Source of the DNA: Deltaproteobacteria bacterium
GTDB lineage: Bacteria > SAR324 > NAC60-12
Direction of reading: 5' to 3'
Assembly (NCBI GenBank): GCA_002707655.1
Contig: PANO01000091.1
Location: forward strand, 1 to 19,721
DNA length: 19,721 nt
Of the stretch, positions 1 to 6,040 are shown one piece after another. The position numbers and the translations under genes were made by a program. The notes beneath the pieces are model-generated. The model saw only the letters and a program-made list of their open reading frames with translations, had not been told where the DNA came from and did no database searches. The stretch's first letter is position 1, and every line of letters begins with the position of its first letter.

Positions 1-77
1 ATCCAGTGGGTCATACGGAATATATGCTGCCACCGAAACCAGAAGAGCATGTTCTGCCGACATTTTGCGGAACTTAA

Positions 78-299
78 TAACTGATGTTACGCAGAGGGAT
101 ATCAGACTAAACTAAAGCCAGCCGATTTTGAGTTCCACCCATCTTTTCAAGATTATCATATGCGATTGTTTTTTGATAAAAAACCTGAATTGCTGAAATT
201 GTTCGTAAAAATAATGTGGACCCAAACTCACCGAAACACAATAATTATGATTATAATCAGTAATTTAAATGTGTTAAATGCATTGCGTAACATCAGTTA
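78..299. mobile_element. MITE-like element with 16-bp perfect inverted ends
   Basis: The sequence TAACTGATGTTACGCA at 78-93 is repeated as its exact reverse complement at 284-299, giving a 222-bp unit. If the outer TA on each side is a target duplication, the terminal repeats are 14 bp (ACTGATGTTACGCA) with TA at both ends, as expected for a Tc1/mariner or IS630-type non-autonomous element. The interior is AT-rich and has no convincing ORF. The right end overlaps the stop codon of the PhzF-like gene. The inverted repeat is seen directly; calling it a mobile element is inference. Bases 1-77 hold nothing I can recognise. Confidence 0.5.
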
Positions 300-1196
300 A
301 TCAACGTAAATCATGCCGTCGCTGACCATTACACAACTTCCGCCGATCCAAGTGGAAATAACCGTACCATCTTTTTTCTCAGCTCGTGTCTTTAGAAGAC
401 TCGGACGACCCATTTCCGCTCCTTGGGAGATTCGCCATTCGAAATTTCCGGACCTTGCTTCATCATAGTGGGCGAGCAAACCACCTAAAGCACAATTGGC
501 GCTTCCTGTAGCAGGGTCTTCCGGCACACCATCAAAAGGTGCAAACATTCGTGCCCGAATATCAAATTCATCATTACTTCGAATATAAACGTGAACATCA
601 GGTGTGACACCTTGGGCAGCTATTTCCTCGAATCCATCTAGATTGACTCTCGCTCGCTTCAACGAAGACTGATCTCGTAGTTCTGCTACTAGAAAAGGCA
701 AACCAACCGATGCAACTTGAGGAAGATGTGTGTCTGTGACTATTTCTCCTATAGGAAGCGATATTGAAGATGCGAATGTTTCGACTGATATTGTCATTCC
801 TAATGAAATCTTCTCCGGAGCTTTGAGTTCACACCAAAGATTTCCTTCCTCAAGTTTGCGTAAAGTTATTGGAACTAAACCCGCTTTTTCCTCAAACACA
901 ATTTCAATTGTTTCCTCAAATTCTTCAAATTTACCGACAGATGCCAATACGAATGCAGTTCCAATATTTGGGTGCCCTGCAAAGGGTACTTCTATAGAAG
1001 GGGTGAAAATTCGAACTTTCCGGGTGTTACCCTTCTCTGAGGGAAAAATGAATGTACTTTCGGAAAAATTGAATTCTCTGGCAATCTGTTGCATTAGTTT
1101 ATCTGTAAGACCACTTGCATCTGGTAACACTGCTAATTGATTTCCACCGAATCGTTGGTTGGTAAAAACGTCACAAATGTAATACTTGTACTTCAT
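297..1196 (-). CDS. PhzF family isomerase-like protein
   Basis: This 299-residue protein has the usual length and fold signature of the PhzF / diaminopimelate epimerase-like superfamily. The N-terminus begins with a typical DVFTNQRFGGNQLAV segment. The conserved glutamate that serves as general acid/base in PhzF is present as Glu46 in NFSES. PFAGHP follows at 71-76 and the second-domain motif EDPATGSA lies at 226-233. PhzF itself isomerises trans-2,3-dihydro-3-hydroxyanthranilate in phenazine synthesis, but no other phenazine genes are nearby, so the true substrate is unknown. The gene is AT-richer than genes to its right. An attC-like site ends 18 bp upstream of its start codon, which suggests it is an integron cassette gene. 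A purine-rich AAAGAGACG lies upstream of the ATG as a plausible ribosome site. Confidence 0.85.
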   Translation of the reverse strand: MKYKYYICDVFTNQRFGGNQLAVLPDASGLTDKLMQQIAREFNFSESTFIFPSEKGNTRKVRIFTPSIEVPFAGHPNIGTAFVLASVGKFEEFEETIEIVFEEKAGLVPITLRKLEEGNLWCELKAPEKISLGMTISVETFASSISLPIGEIVTDTHLPQVASVGLPFLVAELRDQSSLKRARVNLDGFEEIAAQGVTPDVHVYIRSNDEFDIRARMFAPFDGVPEDPATGSANCALGGLLAHYDEARSGNFEWRISQGAEMGRPSLLKTRAEKKDGTVISTWIGGSCVMVSDGMIYVD

Positions 1197-1214
1197 AATA
1201 TTTTCGTCTCTTTA

Positions 1215-1291
1215 GCCTAACGTTTAGGATAACAGGGTTCTAGGAGAGCGAAAAGCACCCCCTGGACCTCCGGTTTATCCGCTTGTTAGCG
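1215..1291 (-). other. attC-like integron recombination site
   Basis: Read on the minus strand, this 77-bp stretch begins with CGCTAAC and ends with GTTAGGC, which fits the attC right-hand core consensus GTTRRRY. Inside these lie GGATAAAC and GTTATCC, which pair with each other with one extra base. The spacers between outer and inner boxes are short (AAGC and TAAAC). This is the R''-L''-L'-R' layout of an attC hairpin with imperfect arms and a variable centre, and the length is within the known range. The CGCTAAC box is a poor match to RYYYAAC. The site lies just upstream of the PhzF-like gene and downstream of a tiny ORF, the expected cassette order on this strand. Confidence 0.6.
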
Positions 1292-1330
1292 CATATTGAC
1301 TGTCTCCGCTTCGCTGAGCCTCTCATTAGG

Positions 1331-1543
1331 CTAATTTATGTTTTTACGACATACGACTATCCGAAGACGCATTCGATTCTCGCGGAAATTCTTTAGCATC
1401 GAATTATAGATTCGCAAACTATTCTGCGCCTCCTCGGTGGCTTTATCTCTATAACCAGCACCATCCGCCACAGCCTTTTCCGGTTTTGTCACGAATTGGG
1501 AATAAAATGGAATCGCTACATTGCCTTGCAAAAAAGGGTGCAT
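1331..1543 (-). CDS. Hypothetical 70-aa protein, possible cassette ORF
   Basis: I do not recognise this 70-residue basic protein. It has no clear domain, signal peptide or membrane segment. It lies between a promoter-like sequence and the attC-like site, on the same strand as the PhzF-like gene, where a first cassette gene would be expected. There is no obvious ribosome binding site before the ATG, so it may be a chance ORF or a decayed cassette. Just after its stop, AGCCT and AGGCT form a small hairpin that leads into the attC-like site. Confidence 0.25.
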   Translation of the reverse strand: MHPFLQGNVAIPFYSQFVTKPEKAVADGAGYRDKATEEAQNSLRIYNSMLKNFRENRMRLRIVVCRKNIN

Positions 1544-1582
1544 CCACGGCCGGAACCGACGGTTCGCCTAAGCCTAGCGCAT

Positions 1583-1612
1583 AACTTACAGTGAAGCGGA
1601 AAGGGCTGTCAA
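1583..1612 (-). promoter_or_regulatory. Sigma70-like promoter reading into the cassette region
   Basis: On the minus strand, TTGACA (1607-1612) is followed after 18 bp by TAAGTT (1583-1588). The -35 box is perfect and the -10 box is moderate, with TG just before it. Transcription would run towards the small ORF and the PhzF-like gene. The -10 overlaps GTTATGC (1579-1585 on the minus strand), a near-match to an integron core site. A cassette-array promoter is therefore possible, although no integrase gene is adjacent. Confidence 0.5.
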
Positions 1613-1692
1613 GCCTTTTTTTAGAATTTTTACTTGAAAATTTACAACAAAAATAAGATTTAAAATCAGCAGTATACGTGATTGTAAAAGCA

Positions 1693-1723
1693 GGTTCTGC
1701 GGACCTCAGGGCAGGTCAGAACC
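1693..1723 (-). terminator. Intrinsic terminator overlapping the end of gluQ
   Basis: GGTTCT plus GACCT pairs with AGGTC plus AGAACC, giving an 11-bp stem with one small bulge and a short loop. On the minus strand it is followed by TGCTTTT. It spans the last codons and stop of gluQ and would end transcription of the leftward mtnA-amidase-gluQ cluster. The U-tract is short. Confidence 0.55.
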
Positions 1724-2605
1724 AATTGCTGTCTGAAGGTCCGTCAATGTGGCGCCACATTCCTCCGGCAGGCCAAGCCACCGAGCAAACTTCTCAAAAA
1801 CCACACTGGCCTCCGTGCCAGACTCCCGCATGGCTTTGAGGGTGGCGTCTCCTTGCGATTTGGAGAGTTTGGCTCCGTCGGGTCGAATCAGGAGGGGGTG
1901 GTGTAAAAAGCGGGTTTGCAGGAAGGAAACGTTTTTTAGCCGTTCAGCAAGATGGAGTTGGATCGTTGAGGATTCCCGGAGGTCTGCACCCCGGACAATG
2001 AGGTTGATGCCGTGGTCAACGTCGTCCACGAGTGAGGTGATTTGGTAGGCAGGAATCCCGTCACGACGGCGCAGCACGAGGTCTCCCACATGCGCAGCAT
2101 CCGCTGAAACTGTTGCGCCCATCCAGCCGTGTATGGTCACGGGTGCGGTTTCCGGCATTCGTAGCCGCCATGCGATTTCCGGGGCGGAAAAATCGAGGTC
2201 GCGGCTCCGGCAGGTTCCGGGATAGCGTCCGTCTCCGGATGCCAACTGCACCTCTTTGCGGGAACAGTTGCAGGCGAAGAGGTCGCCCTGCTTCCGGAGT
2301 TGCGACAAGGCGGCTTCGTAGCGGTCGAGCCGGAGTTGCTGTGACGATGTTTTCCGGACCTCCTCTGGACCTTCCGGGCCGGAATCCCAATCCAAACCGA
2401 GCCAGTCCAAATCTCGAAACAACGATTCCAAAAACTCCGGCTTAGCGCGGTTCGCATCAAGGTCATCGACTCGCAACCAGAGTTGTCCGCCCCGACTGCG
2501 CACCAGTGCCCATGTCAGCAGAAAATTGCAGGCATTGCCAAGATGTAGGTGACCGCTGGGGGTAGGGGCGAGTCGAGAACGAAGAGTTTCAAAAATCGGA
2601 ATCAA
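1706..2605 (-). CDS. gluQ: Glutamyl-Q tRNA(Asp) synthetase
   Basis: GluQ-RS is a shortened paralogue of glutamyl-tRNA synthetase that loads glutamate onto queuosine in tRNA(Asp). The 299-residue length matches the family, which lacks the anticodon-binding domain. The class I signature HLHLG lies at 19-23 after RLAPTPSG, and the KMSKS-like loop is KLSKS at 246-250. The zinc ligands typical of GluQ-RS are visible as Cys112, Cys114, Tyr128 and Cys132 (CNC then YPGTC). The start is a TTG codon that overlaps the amidase stop as TTGA, indicating translational coupling. No in-frame ATG upstream is available without deep overlap. A terminator covers its 3' end. Confidence 0.9.
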   Translation of the reverse strand: MIPIFETLRSRLAPTPSGHLHLGNACNFLLTWALVRSRGGQLWLRVDDLDANRAKPEFLESLFRDLDWLGLDWDSGPEGPEEVRKTSSQQLRLDRYEAALSQLRKQGDLFACNCSRKEVQLASGDGRYPGTCRSRDLDFSAPEIAWRLRMPETAPVTIHGWMGATVSADAAHVGDLVLRRRDGIPAYQITSLVDDVDHGINLIVRGADLRESSTIQLHLAERLKNVSFLQTRFLHHPLLIRPDGAKLSKSQGDATLKAMRESGTEASVVFEKFARWLGLPEECGATLTDLQTAIGSDLP

Positions 2606-4023
2606 TTCGGTTGCGCAACTTCCGGAACCTGCTGCCAGGCGGGATTGGCCTGTTGAAAGGCGTGGGCCAACTGCAAGACGCCGAGTTCATCCCGTGAGCG
2701 TCCAACGATTTGCAAACCGACGGGCAGGCCATCCTCGGTGAATCCGCACGGCACCGAAATCGCCGGCAGTCCCGTGACCGTGATGAAGTAGCACGAGCGC
2801 ATCCAGTCGAGATAGGTTTCCATCGGAGTGCCGTTGATTTCGGTGATGTACTCCTGTTCGACTGGAAACGGCGGCACTTGCGCGACGGGTAGGCAGAGGA
2901 ATTCATGGGTTTCCATGAACTCCCGGACACGGTGGTACAGTGCCGTGCGTCGCAGTTCCATACGCCCCAACTCTGGCCCGGTGAGCTGTTGTCCGGCTTC
3001 AACATTCCAAATCACCGTACTTTTCATCTGCTCGCGCTTACTCTTGATCGCCTCGCCGTGTTTCATTTCAAACAGCCACGCCCGCCATGTTTTGAAAATA
3101 TCATCGGCTCCTGAAAAATCCGGAAAATCCTCGGACACCTCGCAACCGATGGCTTCCAGCACGGCACGACCTTTTTCCAGCGTCTGCAACACCCGTTTAT
3201 CCACCGGCAGCCCACCGAGATCAGAACTCCAACCAACCCGGACTCCTTTGAAATCACGGCCTAGCGGTTGTCGGAATTGCACTCCTGAATCGGTGAGGGA
3301 CAACGGATCCCGTTGATCCGGCTGGGCCATCACGCTGAGCAGCAGTCCAACATCCTCCACAGTCCGGCCCATTGGACCATCGACTGCAAAGGTATTCCAA
3401 CCCGGACCCGGCCACGAAGGCACCCGTCCGATTGAGGTGCGGAATCCGACGACATTGCAAAAACTCGCAGGGTTGCGGAGTGAGCCGCCAAGGTCACTGC
3501 CATCGGCGATTGGCAGCATCCGGCAAGCAAGCGAAACCGCCGCCCCACCACTACTGCCGCCACAGGTTTTTGTGAGATCGTGCGGGTTCTTGGTGGCACC
3601 AAAAACGGCGTTGAAGGTTTGAGAACCGGCTCCGAATTCCGGCGTGTTGGTTTTGCCAATCGTGATGGCTCCCGCCTCCTTCATCCGCTGCACGAGCAGC
3701 GCGTCTTGCTGCGGAACATTGTCTGCGAAGATTGGGGAACCGAAAGTGGTGCGGATGCCTTTGGTTTCAACCAAATCCTTGTGCGCAACCGGAAGTCCGT
3801 GCAGCGGACCAAGTTCAGCTCCACGAGCTGCCGCCGCATCAGCAGCCTCAGCTTGCTGACGAGCTTGTTCCGGAACGAGGGTGACGATGGCATTCACCTG
3901 TGGATTAACGCGCTCGATCTGGGCGAGATGCGCCTCCAACACTTCGACCGCAGAGACCTTGCGAGTGCGAAGTAGAGTGGCAAGTTCAGTGGCGGTTTTG
4001 AAGCAAAGGGATGAGTCGTGCAT
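2602..4023 (-). CDS. Amidase signature family hydrolase
   Basis: This 473-residue protein belongs to the amidase signature family (GatA, fatty acid amide hydrolase and bacterial amidases). The Ser-cisSer-Lys triad is visible: Lys82 in VAHKDL, the GGSSGG serines at 157-158, and the nucleophile Ser181 in GSDLGGS. It is not part of a visible gatCAB cluster, since no GatB or GatC is present, so a stand-alone amidase acting on a small amide is more likely than tRNA-dependent transamidation. The substrate cannot be read from sequence. It overlaps gluQ downstream by 4 bp and lies 99 bp after mtnA, with no terminator between them, so the three genes may be cotranscribed. Confidence 0.88.
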   Translation of the reverse strand: MHDSSLCFKTATELATLLRTRKVSAVEVLEAHLAQIERVNPQVNAIVTLVPEQARQQAEAADAAAARGAELGPLHGLPVAHKDLVETKGIRTTFGSPIFADNVPQQDALLVQRMKEAGAITIGKTNTPEFGAGSQTFNAVFGATKNPHDLTKTCGGSSGGAAVSLACRMLPIADGSDLGGSLRNPASFCNVVGFRTSIGRVPSWPGPGWNTFAVDGPMGRTVEDVGLLLSVMAQPDQRDPLSLTDSGVQFRQPLGRDFKGVRVGWSSDLGGLPVDKRVLQTLEKGRAVLEAIGCEVSEDFPDFSGADDIFKTWRAWLFEMKHGEAIKSKREQMKSTVIWNVEAGQQLTGPELGRMELRRTALYHRVREFMETHEFLCLPVAQVPPFPVEQEYITEINGTPMETYLDWMRSCYFITVTGLPAISVPCGFTEDGLPVGLQIVGRSRDELGVLQLAHAFQQANPAWQQVPEVAQPN

Positions 4024-4047
4024 TTTTGGATTTTGGATTTTGGATTT
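4023..4047. repeat. Short tandem repeat, 8-bp unit TTTTGGAT
   Basis: Three consecutive TTTTGGAT units end directly at the amidase start codon, so on the coding strand the ATG is preceded by an A-rich repeat without a Shine-Dalgarno sequence. The rest of the mtnA-amidase gap (4048-4122) includes a CCACGAAG-like stretch of a type often seen in dispersed repeats, but this is only an impression. Confidence 0.5.
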
Positions 4048-4122
4048 CAGCCACGAAGTGCGCGCAGGAACTCCAAGAGAAAACCCTTCGCGTTCTTGGC
4101 TAAACAGTCAAATGCAAAAGGT

Positions 4123-5238
4123 TCAGGCGTAGTGCTGTCGCAGGGATTCGGTGTAAGGTGGGCGTAGGATGCCCCGTTCGGTGATCAAGCCGGAGATGAG
4201 TTCGGCAGGCGTGACATCGAACGCCGGATTGAGAACTTGCATGGCGTCCGGAGCGGTGGGCTTCGCACCGAAGTTTGTGACCTCGTTTGCATCACGTTCC
4301 TCGATGATGATTTCGTCTCCGGAAAGGGTGTTGAAATCAATCGTCGAGTAGGGACATGCGACATAGAACGGAATGTCAAAATGCTTGGCGAGGATTGCCA
4401 CGCCGAGAGTGCCAATCTTGTTGGCGACATCACCGTTCGCTACCACGCGATCCGTGCCGACGATGACAAGGTCGATCAGCCCTTGCGCCATTGTGGTTGC
4501 GGCCATGTTGTCACAGATCAGCGTCACATCAATTCCGGACTGTTGTAACTCCCAACTCGTCAACCGCGCTCCTTGCAACAGGGGGCGGGTTTCGTCAGCG
4601 TACACCCGGAAGCGCGTGCCTTGCGCGTGGGCAAGATACATTGGTGAGGTGGCGGTCCCGAGTTCAGAGGTCGCCAGCGAACCGGCGTTGCAATGCGTCA
4701 GCACTCCGGAGCCTTCCGAAATCAACGACAATCCCGCCTCACCAATACCTCGGCAGAGGGCGCGGTCCTCCTCGTGGATGGCGAGGGCTTCCTCCGTCAG
4801 GGCTTGGTGGATCGTCCCCGCAGATTCCTTGGCAAGCGCTTCCGCCTTTTGGAGCATACGCTGGAGGGCCCAGTGCAGATTCACAGCGGTCGGGCGGGAA
4901 CTGTCGAGATAATCCGCCTGCCGCTGGAGTTCCTTGAGGTAGTCGGCAGTTGCGAGGGTCTGCTGTTCCTGCATCGCAACAACCAACCCGTAAGCCCCTG
5001 CAATCCCAAGTGCCGGGGCACCACGCACCTTGAGTTGCTTGATGGACTCCCAAACTTGCTCAACGGAATCTTGGCGTTCCTCGACCGTCTCCAAGGGGAG
5101 CCGAGTTTGGTCGAGCAGAAAAAACTGTCCGTTGTTCCAGCGCAGGGTTTGCGGAAGTTGAGGAAGTGCTGGGTCGGTAGTGTTTGCTTGCTTGTGCGGG
5201 TTCACGGATTTCCAAGGTGGCAGGGTTGTCAAAGTCAC
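4123..5238 (-). CDS. mtnA: S-methyl-5-thioribose-1-phosphate isomerase
   Basis: MtnA converts S-methyl-5-thioribose 1-phosphate to S-methyl-5-thioribulose 1-phosphate in the methionine salvage pathway. The 371-residue protein is close to the usual length and belongs to the eIF-2B/MtnA family. It shows RGAPA at 72-76, the catalytic cysteine as Cys183 in THCNAGSLAT, and the catalytic aspartate as Asp263 in GTDRV. The chosen start is GTG, with AAAGG a few bases upstream on the coding strand. No other salvage genes are in the window. It lies downstream of the terminated 72-aa ORF unit, so it probably has its own promoter, which I could not place confidently. Confidence 0.93.
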   Translation of the reverse strand: MTLTTLPPWKSVNPHKQANTTDPALPQLPQTLRWNNGQFFLLDQTRLPLETVEERQDSVEQVWESIKQLKVRGAPALGIAGAYGLVVAMQEQQTLATADYLKELQRQADYLDSSRPTAVNLHWALQRMLQKAEALAKESAGTIHQALTEEALAIHEEDRALCRGIGEAGLSLISEGSGVLTHCNAGSLATSELGTATSPMYLAHAQGTRFRVYADETRPLLQGARLTSWELQQSGIDVTLICDNMAATTMAQGLIDLVIVGTDRVVANGDVANKIGTLGVAILAKHFDIPFYVACPYSTIDFNTLSGDEIIIEERDANEVTNFGAKPTAPDAMQVLNPAFDVTPAELISGLITERGILRPPYTESLRQHYA

Positions 5239-5357
5239 TTACCTTTAAGACATGAAATCGCAGGGATGTCCACCATTTTAGCAATCCCAAGAAAACAATG
5301 GCTCCGAAGCGCAAGCCCTGAGCAGGCGGTGGCATCGTTACGGAAGCGAGTGCCCAC

Positions 5358-5400
5358 AAAAAAAGGAACCCCGCTCAATTTGAACGAAGGCTCCTTTTTA
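5358..5400 (-). terminator. Intrinsic terminator after the 72-aa ORF
   Basis: On the minus strand AAAAAGGAGCC pairs with GGTTCCTTTTT (one mismatch) across a loop of about 17 nt, followed by a run of seven T. The opposite strand also ends in a T-run, so it could work in both directions. It lies 31 bp past the 72-aa ORF and separates that unit from mtnA. Confidence 0.7.
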
Positions 5401-5430
5401 CTCAGCGCAGCAAGGTATGTGGGAATCGAC

Positions 5431-5649
5431 TTAGGCGAGCGGGTGCAGATTGAACTGGTGCGGTGGTGCTTGGGTCCGGCAGGCCAAGAAGCTTTTGGAA
5501 TCCGGATGGGGATCAACAGGTTCGATGCGCTTGATGGTGCCACCACCTTTCAGAAAAGAACTCACCGCATCATCCAATTGCTGATGCGTGCAGGAAGTAG
5601 TACTTTTGACTTTGAAAGCAGCGAAGGGGTACTTGTTAAAGTTGGACAT
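5431..5649 (-). CDS. Small 72-aa hypothetical protein
   Basis: I cannot assign a family. The centre reads QLDDAVSSFLKGGGTIKRI at residues 24-42. This resembles the FLxxGGxIxxxP-type segment found in several small proteobacterial proteins, some of which act on RNA polymerase (SutA-like), but the match is loose. There are two cysteines (20 and 57), no membrane segment and no signal peptide. Support for a real gene comes from the terminator 31 bp downstream and a promoter with a long structured leader upstream, on the same strand. No clear Shine-Dalgarno sequence precedes the ATG. The start codon sits between AGTTG and CAACT, which could form a small hairpin around it. Confidence 0.5.
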   Translation of the reverse strand: MSNFNKYPFAAFKVKSTTSCTHQQLDDAVSSFLKGGGTIKRIEPVDPHPDSKSFLACRTQAPPHQFNLHPLA

Positions 5650-5675
5650 GGGGTCAACTCTGGTTACAATTCATA

Positions 5676-5776
5676 CGTGGGACCGAAGCCCCGCGCTGAG
5701 GAGAGAGGGATGGGATGGCAGTTCCATCCCTCGCATCTGGGCAAGAAGAGCCTGAGCTACCACCTCTCCTGCCCAG
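5676..5776 (-). promoter_or_regulatory. Hairpin-rich leader upstream of the 72-aa ORF
   Basis: Three hairpins follow one another on the minus strand. The first (5737-5776) has CTGGGCA pairing with TGCCCAG, extended by GGAGAG with CTCTTC. The second has perfect 7-bp arms GGGATGG/CCATCCC (5712-5730), with an alternative 9-bp pairing GAGGGATGG/CCATCCCTC (5705-5732). The third (5676-5695) has GGGGC and GTCCC closing a UUCG tetraloop with a C-G pair. They lie 27-127 nt before the ATG of the 72-aa ORF. No known riboswitch or tRNA consensus fits. It may be a regulatory leader or a separate small RNA. Confidence 0.45.
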
Positions 5777-5878
5777 TTCATACCCAATTCAGAAGCAGTT
5801 TGGCTCTGCGTTTCAACAGAGAATCTGCAACAAAACCACTTTTTGCCGCGGATCGGGTATTTTCGGCACACTGTCGTG

Positions 5879-5910
5879 CAATCCTGCATCCAAAACTGTA
5901 TGCAGGATTG
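5879..5910. promoter_or_regulatory. Palindromic operator-like site, 11-bp arms
   Basis: CAATCCTGCAT at 5879-5889 is matched by its exact reverse complement at 5900-5910 with a 10-bp centre. It lies at the predicted start of the minus-strand transcript and upstream of the FCD regulator gene. It may bind that regulator or form a 5'-end RNA hairpin. Confidence 0.5.
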
Positions 5911-5929
5911 TATGAAGCATAGAATACAA
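5908..5929. promoter_or_regulatory. GntR-type operator candidate TTGTAT-N10-ATACAA
   Basis: TTGTAT (5908-5913) and ATACAA (5924-5929) form an inverted repeat that overlaps the -10 box of the minus-strand promoter. TGTAT/ATACA half-sites are common in GntR-family operators. The adjacent FCD regulator is the natural candidate to bind here; this is inference. Confidence 0.45.
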
Positions 5930-5945
5930 AAGGGTTTGCTGTCAA
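5916..5945 (-). promoter_or_regulatory. Sigma70-like promoter for the leader and 72-aa ORF
   Basis: On the minus strand TTGACA (5940-5945) and TATGCT (5916-5921) are 18 bp apart. The predicted start near 5909 gives a leader of about 260 nt before the 72-aa ORF and a transcript of about 550 nt ending at the terminator at 5358-5400. Confidence 0.55.
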
Positions 5946-5963
5946 TAAAAAAAATGCTACTCT
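5936..5963 (+). promoter_or_regulatory. Possible promoter of the FCD regulator gene
   Basis: TTGCTG (5936-5941) and TACTCT (5958-5963) are 16 bp apart, with a TG extended -10. Its -35 overlaps the -35 of the divergent minus-strand promoter. The boxes are only moderate matches. Confidence 0.4.
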
Positions 5964-6023
5964 GCAAAAAAACAATAGAAGCTCCTTGGGTGCTTTGAGA
6001 ATGGACTTCTATTTTAATTTGCA
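5963..6023 (+). promoter_or_regulatory. Leader hairpin of the FCD regulator mRNA
   Basis: AATAGAAG (5974-5981) pairs with CTTCTATT (6006-6013), and outer TGCAAA (5963-5968) pairs with TTTGCA (6018-6023). This would form a long two-part stem at the 5' end of the transcript. No Shine-Dalgarno sequence is visible between it and the ATG at 6041. Confidence 0.35.
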
Positions 6024-6040
6024 GTTTCAGTTTCTTATCC

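Noticed and set aside
78..299. attC site of the PhzF cassette
   Set aside because: Arms are perfectly identical and 190 bp apart, unlike attC, which has short imperfect arms; a transposon-like unit fits better.
5676..5776. tRNA, SAM riboswitch or glycine riboswitch
   Set aside because: Segments such as GAGAGGTGG and GGTAGCTCAGG look suggestive, but no T-arm, no SAM-I core and no glycine aptamer core follow.
4693..5922. 409-aa plus-strand ORF
   Set aside because: Its first part is antisense to mtnA and the rest crosses the small ORF, terminator and promoters; no recognisable domain.
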